Shown here in pieces: positions 52,359-62,000 of a DNA stretch of 64,000 bases; within the stretch, counting starts at the first letter, position 1; every line of letters begins with the position of its first letter. Source of the DNA: Cytophagaceae bacterium (lineage in GTDB: Bacteria; Bacteroidota; Bacteroidia; Cytophagales; Flexibacteraceae); contig JAIXYP010000060.1 in NCBI GenBank assembly GCA_027490155.1, positions 62,001-126,000 on the forward strand. Direction: 5' to 3'. The notes under the pieces were generated by a model. The model was not told where the DNA came from. It searched no databases and saw only the letters and a program-made list of their open reading frames with translations. The position numbers and the translations under genes were made by a program.

Positions 52359-52366
52359 TACCTTTG
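52359..52366 (+). promoter_or_regulatory. -7 box directly before the COG2509-type flavoprotein gene
   Basis: TACCTTTG followed by CA matches the TAnnTTTG consensus and ends 5 bases before the ATG at 52371. If used, the transcript would be leaderless or nearly so. No -33 TTTG lies 19 bases upstream. Confidence 0.4.
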
Positions 52367-52370
52367 CACT

Positions 52371-53960
52371 ATGCCATTGACCGAGCTCACCTTACCCCCT
52401 CATATTGCGTTTGACCAAGCCTTGCTACGCGAGGCGATGTTTCGGAAGGCGAACCTACGGGATGGCGAGGGAGCAGGTTTCAGGATCATGCACCGCAGTA
52501 TCGATGCGCGCCCTCGGGTGCCTGTCGTAAACGTACATTGCCTAGTCAGCGAAGGAGCGTTGGATGAACCGTTACTGCAATACGATCGATCAAAACTGCC
52601 CAATGTGGCAGCAGCGACAAAACGTGTGCTGATCGTAGGAGCTGGTCCAGCAGGTTTGTTTGCTGCACTGCGTTTGATCGAACTGGGGTTTAAACCCATC
52701 GTTGTGGAGCGTGGCAGTGATGTACGGGCTAGGAGACGAGATCTGGCAGACATCAACAAAAAGCACATCGTCAACCCCGAAAGCAACTATTGCTTTGGCG
52801 AAGGTGGAGCAGGTACCTATAGTGACGGCAAGCTATACACCCGATCAAAAAAACGAGGTGATATTCGGCGTATCCTAGAGATTATGGTGGCCCATGGTGC
52901 AGTCGAAGAGATCTTGTACGAAGCCCATCCGCACATCGGCACCAACAAACTACCTGCCTTAGTCCAAGCTTGGCGTGAGACAATTTTGGAGCGTGGTGGT
53001 GAGGTCCTGTTCAATACCCGTGTCGATGATCTGGTCCTAAAACGTGGACAGATCATCGGGGTGCTTACAAACCATGGTGAGTCCATATTGGCAGACGCGA
53101 CCATACTAGCAACTGGCCACAGTGCCCGTGACATCTTTGAGCTGTTGCACCGACGCGAGGTCCTGATCGAGGCTAAACCGTACGCCATTGGCGTGCGAGT
53201 AGAGCACCAACAAAAGCTGATTGACCAAATCCAGTACCGATGCCAAGGAGCGAGAGACCCGCTCATGCCCGCTGCATCCTACTCATTAGTGACCCAGGTT
53301 CCTGTCAATGGGGTCGAAAAGGGTGTGTTTAGTTTTTGTATGTGCCCTGGAGGATTCATTGTCCCATCGGCAACTGCCCCTGGAGAGTTAGTCGTGAACG
53401 GTATGTCACCATCAAGGCGAGACTCGGCTTATGCCAACAGCGGTATTGTTGTTAGTGTCGATCATGATGACTGGAAGGAGTATCAAGATTCAGGACCACT
53501 AGCTGGTTTGCGGCTTCAACAAGCTGTTGAGCAAGCTGCTTGGGCAGCAGGTGGCAGCAGCCAGACTGCACCAGCGCAACTGTTGCATGACTTCACAAAA
53601 GGGCGCACATCTAGCCATTTACATCCTACTAGCTACCAACCCGGACTTAAGTCTGTTGCCTTTCAGGACTTTTTGCCACCTCAAATAGCCCAAAGGCTCA
53701 TGGGGGGATTCGTTGCCTTTGGTCATAAGATGAAGGGCTATGTTAGCAACGATGCCCAAATTATTGGTGTCGAAAGCCGTACCAGTTCACCTGTCAGGAT
53801 CCCGCGCGATAAAGTCAGCCTTATGCACCCTGAGCTTAAGGGATTCTTCCCTTGTGGCGAAGGCGCCGGCTATGCAGGAGGAATCATGTCCGCTGCAATG
53901 GATGGTGAGCGATGTGCAGAAGCTGCAGTGGCATTTATCAATGGGGTGCCATTAGGTTAA
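52371..53960 (+). CDS. NAD(P)/FAD-dependent oxidoreductase, COG2509 type
   Basis: A 529-residue protein starting at ATG 52371, only 22 bases after the lectin-like gene. An N-terminal domain of about 80 residues (RKANLRDGEGAGFRIMHRSI) precedes the FAD-binding Rossmann motif VLIVGAGPAGLFAAL (GAGPAG at 90-95) with its acidic end VVERG. Next come the CFGEGGAGTYSDGKLYTRSK segment, a second dinucleotide strand ATILATGHSARD, and the C-terminal GEGAGYAGGIMSAAMDGERCAEA, where a GD motif usually contacts FAD. This fits the uncharacterised FAD-dependent dehydrogenase family widespread in Bacteroidota. It is cytosolic with no signal peptide. The physiological substrate is unknown. Confidence 0.88.
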   Translation: MPLTELTLPPHIAFDQALLREAMFRKANLRDGEGAGFRIMHRSIDARPRVPVVNVHCLVSEGALDEPLLQYDRSKLPNVAAATKRVLIVGAGPAGLFAALRLIELGFKPIVVERGSDVRARRRDLADINKKHIVNPESNYCFGEGGAGTYSDGKLYTRSKKRGDIRRILEIMVAHGAVEEILYEAHPHIGTNKLPALVQAWRETILERGGEVLFNTRVDDLVLKRGQIIGVLTNHGESILADATILATGHSARDIFELLHRREVLIEAKPYAIGVRVEHQQKLIDQIQYRCQGARDPLMPAASYSLVTQVPVNGVEKGVFSFCMCPGGFIVPSATAPGELVVNGMSPSRRDSAYANSGIVVSVDHDDWKEYQDSGPLAGLRLQQAVEQAAWAAGGSSQTAPAQLLHDFTKGRTSSHLHPTSYQPGLKSVAFQDFLPPQIAQRLMGGFVAFGHKMKGYVSNDAQIIGVESRTSSPVRIPRDKVSLMHPELKGFFPCGEGAGYAGGIMSAAMDGERCAEAAVAFINGVPLG

Positions 53961-54040
53961 CCAATGTCTGCTGTGCACCTATAAACATCCACAACGGTGC
54001 GGTGGTTAGGCTACTATATCGATTGAAGTTCAATATTTCG

Positions 54041-54118
54041 TATTTTTGCAGATTACGGCCTAATCCCAATCAAGTGGCAATCATTTGCCAGCTCAAGGGC
54101 TATTGTATTATTTAGGCC
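54041..54118 (+). promoter_or_regulatory. -7 box and folded 5' leader of mtaB
   Basis: TATTTTTG followed by CAG at 54041-54048 is a good -7 box. The predicted leader begins with GGCCTAA (54057-54063), which pairs with TTAGGCC (54112-54118). Inside lies a perfect TGGCAA-TCAT-TTGCCA hairpin (54075-54090). The structure ends 22 bases before the ATG at 54141, which is preceded by AACCACCACC. It could be a regulatory leader; no known riboswitch family was recognised. Confidence 0.42.
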
Positions 54119-54140
54119 AAAAATCTCTGCAACCACCACC

Positions 54141-55493
54141 ATGTCTACAACGACCAATCCACCCAAAACAGTTGCGTTTTATACCCTAGGTTGCAAACTC
54201 AACTATTCGGAAACGTCAACCATCGGTAGGCAATTCGAAGAGCGGGGCTTTCGGAAGGTAGACTTTGCTGAAGGTGCTGACATCTATGTAATCAACACCT
54301 GCTCGGTGACCGAGAATGCGGACAAAAAATGCCGCAAGGTGGTTAAGGAGGCCAAAAAACTTAAGGGTGACAGTTTCGTAGCTATTGTTGGGTGTTATGC
54401 CCAGCTCAAGCCACAAGAGATTGTCAACATTCCTGGTGTGGATGCTGTATTGGGTGCTGCCGAAAAATTCAGGCTGCTAGATCACCTTCAGGATTTCGTC
54501 AAGGCTGAGAAACCACAAGTTTTCCACAGTGCCGTCACTGCAGCGAATACCTTTAGTGCTAGCTACAGCATGGGCGACCGGACACGTACCTTTCTGAAGG
54601 TGCAAGATGGGTGCGACTACAGCTGCTCGTTCTGCACCATCCCACAAGCACGGGGTGCTAGCAGGAGTGATACCGTGGCCTCAATAGTACTTCAGGCCTA
54701 TCAAATTGCCCAAACAGATGTCAAAGAGGTTGTGCTGACAGGTGTCAACATAGGCGATTTCGGCCTACAGAATGGCATTCGGTCTGAGCGATTTTATGAT
54801 TTGGTTTTAGCCCTTGACCAGGTGGAGGGACTAGAGCGATTTCGAATCTCGAGCATTGAACCCAATTTGTTGTCCGACGAGATTATCGAGTTTGTGGCCC
54901 AAAGCCAGCGTTTTGCTCCTCATTTTCATATCCCGCTGCAGTCAGGAAACAATAAGACACTGGCAGCAATGAGGAGACGCTACAAACGTGAGCTATATGC
55001 CGAGCGTGTGTCTTTGATCAAACAATTGATGCCAGACTGCTGCATCGGGGTGGACGTAATTGTTGGTTTCCCCGGGGAAAGCCAAGAGGATTTTCTGGAT
55101 ACCTATCAGTTCCTGAACGAGTTGCCCATCTCCTATCTTCACGTTTTCACCTATAGCGAGCGGGCTAACACCCATGCTGTGACCGATGCCAAAATGCTGG
55201 GAGCCAAGGTGCCAATGTCAGTCCGGGCCGAGCGGTCCGAAATGCTGCACATCCTGAGTGATAAAAAACGGCGGGCTTTTTATGAAAGCCAGATCGGGTC
55301 TGTGCACAAGGTCCTGTTTGAGGCAGATACCGAGAATGGCATTATGAATGGGTTCACCGAAAACTACGTGAAGGTATCTGCTAAGTATGACCCTTTATTG
55401 GTTAACGAGGTGCGGAGCGTCCGCCTATTAGCTATCAACGAAGCTGGTCTGGTTGAGGTTGAAGATGCCCATGAGGAGGTATTAGTCCACTAG
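54141..55493 (+). CDS. mtaB: tRNA t6A37 methylthiotransferase MtaB
   Basis: A 450-residue radical-SAM enzyme starting at ATG 54141. MtaB adds a methylthio group to t6A at position 37 of tRNAs that read ANN codons. Residues 8-125 are the UPF0004 domain, with the three auxiliary-cluster cysteines in TLGCKLNYSETS, NTCSVTENADKKC and IVGCYAQLKP. The SAM cluster motif C-x3-C-x2-C is Cys158, Cys162 and Cys165 in DGCDYSCSFCTIPQARG. The PLQSGNNKTLAAMRRRY strand and GVDVIVGFPGES are typical. The C-terminal TRAM-like region (about 370-440) includes TENYVKVSAKYD. The GCKLN variant marks MtaB instead of MiaB or RimO. No terminator follows. Confidence 0.94.
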   Translation: MSTTTNPPKTVAFYTLGCKLNYSETSTIGRQFEERGFRKVDFAEGADIYVINTCSVTENADKKCRKVVKEAKKLKGDSFVAIVGCYAQLKPQEIVNIPGVDAVLGAAEKFRLLDHLQDFVKAEKPQVFHSAVTAANTFSASYSMGDRTRTFLKVQDGCDYSCSFCTIPQARGASRSDTVASIVLQAYQIAQTDVKEVVLTGVNIGDFGLQNGIRSERFYDLVLALDQVEGLERFRISSIEPNLLSDEIIEFVAQSQRFAPHFHIPLQSGNNKTLAAMRRRYKRELYAERVSLIKQLMPDCCIGVDVIVGFPGESQEDFLDTYQFLNELPISYLHVFTYSERANTHAVTDAKMLGAKVPMSVRAERSEMLHILSDKKRRAFYESQIGSVHKVLFEADTENGIMNGFTENYVKVSAKYDPLLVNEVRSVRLLAINEAGLVEVEDAHEEVLVH

Positions 55494-55928
55494 TCTCCAA
55501 GCCACAATCCACAACTTTTTTGGTGTTTTCCATATTTAGGTAGCAATCCTAAGCCGATAAGTCATGTCCATGTTTGAGCATCAAATGACTTACCTACCTA
55601 CCGAGCGACATTGACATCTACTGGCTACCAGTGGTTAGGGCCTTATCGATATACAGATATTTGGCCACCGAAGGCTAGACGCATGGTTACAAACCCAACC
55701 TTGGACTGAAATGCAAAAGGCAAAATAACCTCAGTAGGTTCAGTGGTACTACACCTTTTTGCATCATCAGGCTTGGCGTTTGGATTGTCTTAAAAACGCC
55801 AACCAAGTTGGTCGGTAACTATTGCTATGCGAGCAAAAAATCCAGTCAATTAGGATGCTAAATCTGGCCTTATGTCGGTAAATATATCCCTTTGCAAGGG
55901 CAAACATAGCTCACAGGTTATTTATTCG
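55494..55928. other. Intergenic region between mtaB and the tetR-type gene, with inverted repeats
   Basis: Two dyads stand out in these 435 bases. TTGGCGTTT-N12-AAACGCCAA (55773-55802) is a 9-bp stem without a T tract on either side, so it is not a terminator. CCCTT-TGC-AAGGG (55888-55900) lies about 30 bases upstream of the tetR -7 box. An ATGCAAAAGG / CCTTTTTGCAT pair spans 55711-55764. No open frame here looks real. Confidence 0.35.
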
Positions 55929-55936
55929 TACTTTTG
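55929..55936 (+). promoter_or_regulatory. -7 promoter box of the tetR-efflux operon
   Basis: TACTTTTG followed by C matches the phylum -7 consensus and the tRNA-Leu and ffh boxes exactly. The leader to the ATG at 55961 is only about 18-20 bases. No -33 TTTG at 19 bases is seen. Confidence 0.55.
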
Positions 55937-55958
55937 CTAACGCTGTTAGATAATCTAA
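55937..55958 (+). promoter_or_regulatory. Candidate TetR operator overlapping the transcription start
   Basis: Two perfect palindromes sit between the -7 box and the start codon: CTAAC-GCT-GTTAG (55937-55949) and TTAGAT-A-ATCTAA (55946-55958). They share TTAG. The position over the start site is where a self-repressing TetR protein would bind to control its own operon. Confidence 0.45.
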
Positions 55959-55960
55959 AG

Positions 55961-56602
55961 ATGTTAAGTACCCAACCACCAGAAAAACCCAAACCCCTAA
56001 CCCGACGCGAGCAACACAAGGAAAACTTGCGTGGGCAGATCCTGCAAGCAGCTTGGCAGATCGGAAAAGAGGAAGGTTGGAAGGCCCTAACGATCCGTAA
56101 AATCGCCACTGCCATCAATTACCAACCACCTGTAGTCTATCAGTTTTTCGCGAGTAAGGAGGAGCTGTTGGTGGATTTGTTAAGTGAGGCCATTCGCGAA
56201 TTTCAGACCTCGATCCACAGCCTAATTGCCGAACCAAACCAGACACCCACTGATATCCTGATCAGCTTTGCACTTGGCAGATTTGATCACGCTATTCTGC
56301 ATCCCGAGATCTTCGATCTGCTTTTCAGCACCGAGGTCATGCAGCTGATTCACGATCAGCACCCAGACCAAATAGGTAATATCAGATCGGTACTCGATAG
56401 ACTTTTGGGTCAGATAACCCCACCTGGGCATGACCCATTAATGACCTTCACTAATCTATGGGTCTTGATCAATGGTTATATCCTCCTGACAAAAACTAAC
56501 CACCTCATGTCCAAACTTGAGCTAGAAAATCAACAGGTCCGTATCCATCTAAAAGTGGCATTAGAGCGATTCTGTCAATCGTTTATGTCCGGCCAACGCT
56601 AA
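55961..56602 (+). CDS. TetR/AcrR family transcriptional regulator
   Basis: A 213-residue protein. ATG 55961 is chosen because translation upstream of it in frame would cross the candidate operator and has no ATG. The N-terminal DNA-binding domain covers about 20-70: ENLRGQILQAAWQIGKEEGW, then the HTH ALTIRKIATAINYQPPVVYQF, then ASKEELLVDLLSEA, a close match to the TetR_N pattern. Residues 75-205 are a helical ligand and dimerisation domain with no family-specific motif. The tolC-like gene starts 35 bases after its stop, so it is the first gene of a four-gene efflux operon and probably represses it, with release by a substrate of the pump. Confidence 0.92.
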   Translation: MLSTQPPEKPKPLTRREQHKENLRGQILQAAWQIGKEEGWKALTIRKIATAINYQPPVVYQFFASKEELLVDLLSEAIREFQTSIHSLIAEPNQTPTDILISFALGRFDHAILHPEIFDLLFSTEVMQLIHDQHPDQIGNIRSVLDRLLGQITPPGHDPLMTFTNLWVLINGYILLTKTNHLMSKLELENQQVRIHLKVALERFCQSFMSGQR

Positions 56603-56636
56603 TTCCACAAGCTTACTGCAGCACAAACCAACCACT

Positions 56637-58004
56637 ATGAAAATCACTTTTGCTGGCCTATGCTCCCTACTGATCATTGGCCTCATCCTGCCAAACCAAA
56701 GGGCCCATGCCCAATCTTTCAGCCTCAAACAAGCGGTCAACTTTGCAATTACGAACCACTACCAAGTCAAACTCTCGGAGCTTGATAAGCAGCAAGTTGG
56801 CTACCAGAAGGATGAGCTAATAGCCTCGGCCTTGCCCCAGATCAGTGGCGTAGGAAGCCTAGATGACAATCTCCAGATCCAGACCACTTTGTTGCCATCG
56901 CAAATTTTTGGTGGGAAGCCCGGCGAGTTTACAGCTGTTAAGTTTGGAACCCAGTATAATGTCACGGCCAGAATACAGGGTGAGTTCAAACTATTTGACC
57001 AAACCTTCTGGACAGGGCTAAAGGCCATCAAAGTAAGCGACCTATATGCCGAAAAGAACATCCGAAAGGCGAAAGAGGATGTCACCTATATGGTCGCTGC
57101 TCAATACTACCAAGTTGTGCTCTTAGAAAAGCAGCTAGGTACCCTGAGCCGTAACTTGGCAGAAAATGACCGTCTCTTAGCACAAACTGAGCTCAAGTTT
57201 AGGAATGGTGCAAGCCGTAAAATCGACCTTGACCGAATTAAGGTTAACCGCAATAGTGCAATCTACCAGATAGAACAGGCTAGGACCTCCTTGGCACAGG
57301 CCCAGAACAACCTCAAGTATAACCTTGGGCTACCCGCTGAGGCGACCATCACCCTCACAGACACTAGTTTGCTTGATGTGCCAACAGGGTCAGGGCTGCA
57401 ACAATGGATTGTCAATAACAGGACTGACTACCAACTACAGGAAATCCAGGTCAGTATTGCGGAGCTGAATAGAGCTAAAAACCAAGCAGGATACTACCCT
57501 ATCCTTTCTGCCACAGGCTCTTATGGAACCCAGGCGCTGTCAAATCAGTTTGACTTTACGGATACCAAAAAACAATGGTACCCCAACAGTGTCATCGGTT
57601 TACGGCTTAATATCCCGATCTTCGATGGGGGCCAACGACACTATCGCAACCAACAGAACCTGCTTACAGCGACAAAAGCAAGCACAAACCTCAACAACCT
57701 TAAAGTTGGCATCAGTAAGGACGTAGCCAATGCGCAGCTCAGCTACGACAGCAAAATCAGGTCTATCAATAACGAGCGGGATAACTTAAGCCTTGCCCAA
57801 GACATCCTGACCACTACTAGATTCGAGTTCAACAATGGGTCTGCAACAGCTCAGGATGTTCTGACTGCTGAGTCCAGCTTTAACACGGCCAAGAACAACT
57901 ACTTCAACTCCTTGCTACAGCTCTATGTCAGCCGACTTGACCTAGAAAAAGCCCGTGGCACCCTCTTTACCTATCTCCAACTAGACACCCCACAACAACA
58001 ATAA
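56637..58004 (+). CDS. TolC-family outer-membrane efflux protein
   Basis: A 455-residue protein starting at ATG 56637, with signal peptide to about residue 25 (FAGLCSLLIIGLILPNQRAHAQ). Two repeats of the OEP family are visible: a first half with LKQAVNFAITNHYQVKLSELDKQQV, and a second half with IPIFDGGQRHYRNQQNLLTA and NNGSATAQDVLTAESSFNTAKNNY, typical of the coiled-coil helices of the periplasmic tunnel. It forms the trimeric outer-membrane exit duct for the MFP-RND pump encoded next. It lies 34 bases after tetR and 6 bases before the adaptor gene. ACCAACCACT stands directly before the ATG. Confidence 0.93.
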   Translation: MKITFAGLCSLLIIGLILPNQRAHAQSFSLKQAVNFAITNHYQVKLSELDKQQVGYQKDELIASALPQISGVGSLDDNLQIQTTLLPSQIFGGKPGEFTAVKFGTQYNVTARIQGEFKLFDQTFWTGLKAIKVSDLYAEKNIRKAKEDVTYMVAAQYYQVVLLEKQLGTLSRNLAENDRLLAQTELKFRNGASRKIDLDRIKVNRNSAIYQIEQARTSLAQAQNNLKYNLGLPAEATITLTDTSLLDVPTGSGLQQWIVNNRTDYQLQEIQVSIAELNRAKNQAGYYPILSATGSYGTQALSNQFDFTDTKKQWYPNSVIGLRLNIPIFDGGQRHYRNQQNLLTATKASTNLNNLKVGISKDVANAQLSYDSKIRSINNERDNLSLAQDILTTTRFEFNNGSATAQDVLTAESSFNTAKNNYFNSLLQLYVSRLDLEKARGTLFTYLQLDTPQQQ

Positions 58005-58010
58005 ACCACC

Positions 58011-59063
58011 ATGAAAAAAGCAATCGGCATCCTCGTCCTGATCGTCTTGGTTACGGCCATTGGCTGGAAACTATACGCCAACAAAAAGGTGATTGACGAA
58101 AAGTCAAAACCTAAAAATGTGGTGCTACCAGTCCCAGTCGCCGCAACCAGCGTTACAGAGTCAGCTGTTGTCTATCGGTTTAGCACAATAGGTACCCTAG
58201 AGCCTAGCCATATAGCCAAATTGTTGACCCCAACTGGTGGCAAGCTGGACCAACTATCTGTTGAGCTTGGTAGCCACAAGCAAAAAGGTGAAATTATTGC
58301 GCGCATTGATGACAGACTACGCAAATTGGCAGTCGAGCGTGCCCAACAATCCCTTGACAAAGAAACTGCAGACTGGGAGCGTCAACAGGCACTTTACAAA
58401 GGTGGTGCGGTAACCGAACAAGCCTTCATTGCTGCCAAAAACAACTACCTCAGTGCCAAAAACGCCCTCGATCGTGCCACAAAAGAACTTGATGACGCCT
58501 TGGTGAGAGCCCCCTTCACTGGTGTGATCTACGAAAAAACAGCAGAGGAAGGTACTTTCGTCAATGTCGGTAGTCAGCTAGGATCATTGATTGATGTATC
58601 CAAACTCAAGGCCAAGGTCTTGATCTCCGAATCGGATGTTTATCTCCTGAAGCTAGGCCAGTCGGTCGAGATCACTGCCGAGGCTTTGCCCAACAAGTCG
58701 TTCAGAGGCAATATCAGCTTCATCAGCCCTACGACAGACGCCACCCATCAATACATCGTTGAGCTCAGCTTAGACCAAGCCAGCTCAGGAATGCTCAAAG
58801 CCGGAACCTTTGTACAGGCTAACTTCTCCATCCCGCTGAACAAGCAATCCCTCACCATCCCTCGTAGTAGCTTATTAGGCTCTATCAAAGATGCAAGCGT
58901 GTTTGTAGTGACTAACGCCAAAGCCAACCGTCGCAGCATCGTCATCGAGCGTGCTGTTGGCGTCCAACTAATTCTGAAAAGTGGCTTAAAGGTGGGTGAA
59001 GTGGTTGTGACAAAAGGCCAACAAAATCTATCTGAAAATAGCGCCGTTACCTTCATCAAATAA
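58011..59063 (+). CDS. RND efflux periplasmic adaptor (membrane fusion protein)
   Basis: A 350-residue protein starting at ATG 58011, with an N-terminal anchor (AIGILVLIVLVTAIGWKLYA, residues 4-23). The biotinyl-lipoyl half-motifs flank a short helical hairpin: GGKLDQLSVELGSHKQKGEIIARIDD (about 76-101) and VRAPFTGVIYEKTAEEGTFVNVGSQLGSLIDV (about 164-195). The hairpin between them carries QQALYKGGAVTEQAF. A beta-barrel (ITAEALPNKSFRGNI) and a membrane-proximal domain (GLKVGEVVVTKGQQNL) follow. It bridges the RND pump and the TolC duct. It starts 6 bases after the tolC-type gene and ends 15 bases before the pump gene. Confidence 0.93.
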   Translation: MKKAIGILVLIVLVTAIGWKLYANKKVIDEKSKPKNVVLPVPVAATSVTESAVVYRFSTIGTLEPSHIAKLLTPTGGKLDQLSVELGSHKQKGEIIARIDDRLRKLAVERAQQSLDKETADWERQQALYKGGAVTEQAFIAAKNNYLSAKNALDRATKELDDALVRAPFTGVIYEKTAEEGTFVNVGSQLGSLIDVSKLKAKVLISESDVYLLKLGQSVEITAEALPNKSFRGNISFISPTTDATHQYIVELSLDQASSGMLKAGTFVQANFSIPLNKQSLTIPRSSLLGSIKDASVFVVTNAKANRRSIVIERAVGVQLILKSGLKVGEVVVTKGQQNLSENSAVTFIK

Positions 59064-59078
59064 CCCCAACCAACCACT

Positions 59079-62000
59079 ATGTCTATTTCAGAATTAGCCA
59101 TCAAACGCCCCACCTTGGTGGTGGTTGTGTTTACGATTTTGGCCTTGGCGGGGGCTTTTGCCTACACCAAACTCAAGTATAACCTGTTGCCCAAGTTCGA
59201 TGCTCCGACCGTCACCGTCGCAACCATCTACCCAGGTGCTGGTGCATACGAGGTCCAAAACTCCGTCACCAAAGTCCTAGAGGATGCAGTCTCTGGCGTT
59301 GAAAATATCAATAATCTACGCTCTACAAGCCAAGAAGGCTTGAGCCTGATTATCATCGAGCTTAATGCGGATGCCAATGTAGATGCTGCCTTGCAGGATG
59401 CTCAACGCAAAATCAACGAGGTTTTGACCAAGCTACCTAATGAGGCCGGCTCCCCTGCCCTATCCAAAATCAATACAGATGACTTCCCGGTGGTGAAGCT
59501 TGCCGTAACAGCTAATATCACTGACACCAAACTGCATGACCTAGCCGAGAACGAAATCACCGCAAGACTAAGCAAGATTAGCGGAGTTGGTCAGGTCAAC
59601 CTAATTGGTGGGGCAGAGCGGGAAATCCATGTCAACATCAACGTGGACAAACTAAAGGCCTACCAAATTGGTCTTAACGAAGTCCTAGGAACGATTCAGC
59701 GTGCGAATGCGGAGTTTCCCACCGGCAAAATCGAGAACAAAGGCGAGCAATATACCCTCAGGCTTGGCGGCAAGATCGAGCACATCGAAACCCTAAGGAA
59801 CCTCTATATCAGCGGATCGGGAAACAAAAGCCCAATCAAACTCAGCGACCTAGCTGATGTTGAGGATGGCTTGGCCGAGTCATCGTCCATTAGCCGCTAT
59901 ATGCGTAACAACTCCCTCGGTATTAACGTCCGTAAACAATCAGACGCAAATGCCGTGGCAGTAAGCGAAGCAGTCCGCAAAGAAGTGGCCCTACTCGAAA
60001 AACAACATGCACCCGAAGGGCTCAAAATGCAAATCGTGAACGATAGCTCTGTCTTTACACTTGCCTCGGCCCATGCTGTAATGGAAGACTTGGTCTTTGC
60101 GATCATCCTAGTGGCATTGGTTATGTTGGTGTTCCTCCATAGCCTGCGCAATGCCTTGATCGTGATGGTTTCGATCCCGACCTCGATCATTTCGGTCTTT
60201 GCAGCCATGTACGTGATGGACTTTAGCCTTAACCTAATGACCTTAATGGGTCTTTCATTGGTGGTAGGTATCTTGGTGGATGACTCGATCGTTGTGCTGG
60301 AAAACATCCAACGTCACCTCGAAATGGGAAAGGATAAACGGCAGGCCGCCATTGATGGGCGAAACGAAATCGGCTTTACTGCGGTGTCAATCACATTGGT
60401 AGATGTTGTTGTATTCCTTCCGCTGGCAATGGTTTCTGGCCTAATTGGCAACATCCTAAAGGAGTTTGCCTTGGTGGTAGTGTTCAGCACGCTAATGAGT
60501 TTGGTGGTATCGTTCACGATTACGCCATTACTAGCCAGCCGTTTTGGCAAAGTGGAGGACCTCAACGGCAAAGGCTTAATGGCAAGGTTGGGACGATATT
60601 TCGAGCATTGGTTTACTGGCCTCCAACATTGGTACGAAGGTATCTTGGTATGGTGTCTCAGCCATAAACGTTGGGTGTTCATTGGTGTGATCGTGATTTT
60701 TGTTGCCTCCTTACAGCTAGTTAGTAAAGGGTTCATTGGCACTACTTTCATCAAAGAAAGCGATCGAGGCGAGCTAGTTGTTAAGCTAGAAGGGGCACAG
60801 AATTTTTCGTTAGAAGAAATGAATGCACTGACCATGGAGGCTGAAAAAATCCTGATGCAGTTCCCCGAAGTCAAAACCTTGAACACAAGCGTTGGCTACA
60901 CCAGTTCGGGCTTTGCCTCAAGCAACAATAACTATTTAGCAGAAATGACGGTTGGGATTGGCCCTAAGACCAACCGAACCTTTAGTACAGAGGATTTTGG
61001 TGTCCGGATAAAACCAGCCCTGACCAAGATCCCAGGCCTGAAGGTATCCATTGCCCAGGTTGGTATCACAGGTAATGCAACTGAAAACCCAATCCAGATC
61101 TTGGTCCAAGGTCCCGATATTGAGGCAGTTGCAGTTGCATGTCGTGCCATTCAGAAAGAAGTAAAGCTGGTACCAGGCACATCAGACGTATCCCTAAGTA
61201 ATGACGAAAACAAACCAGAGCTGACCATTAGTCTCGACAGAGACAAGATGGCACAATTTGGCGTTAGTGTGCAGGATATAGGACTAGCCCTCCAGACCGC
61301 GTTTGCGGGCCAAGACAACGAAAAATTCCGCGAAGGGCCTCAAGACTATGCCATCCGCCTAGAGCTTGATCAGTTTGACCGTCGTGAAATCAATGATGTA
61401 GCCCAGATCCCGATTAGGGCAGCAAGTGGCAAACTTATCGAGCTCAAGGAGGTAACGACCATAGCCCCATCAACAGGGGCAGGCAAACTAGAGCGGTATA
61501 ACCGGATTGCCTCTCGCACCGTAAACTCGAATGTTATTGGGCGCCCGATTGGTACCGTGGGCGAAGAGATCAAGGGACGTATAACTAAGTTAAACCTACC
61601 CGCAGGCACCATTGTCAGCTATAAGGGTAACCTAGAGCGACAAGCAGATGCTTTTGGTAGCCTTGGCCTTGCGCTCTTAGTCGCTATCATCTTGATCTAT
61701 TTGGTGATGGTGGCCTTGTATAACTCCTACCTCTATCCTTTTGTGGTCCTATTCTCGATCCCGGTAGCATTGGTGGGTGCCTTGCTAGCCCTTGCCTTGG
61801 CTCGCGAAGATCTATCTTTGTTCTCGATCGTTGGCTTGATCATGCTCTTAGGACTAGTGTCCAAAAACGCTATATTGATTGTTGACTTTACCAATCAGTT
61901 GAAGGATGGCGGTCTTTTGGTGCGAGATGCGTTGATTGAGGCTGGCAAGGAGCGCCTTCGCCCTATCTTGATGACCACCCTGGCAATGGTACTCGGCATG

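Noticed and set aside
55773-55802. A 9-bp inverted repeat as terminator of mtaB
   Set aside because: It lies 280 bases after the stop and has no T tract on either strand.
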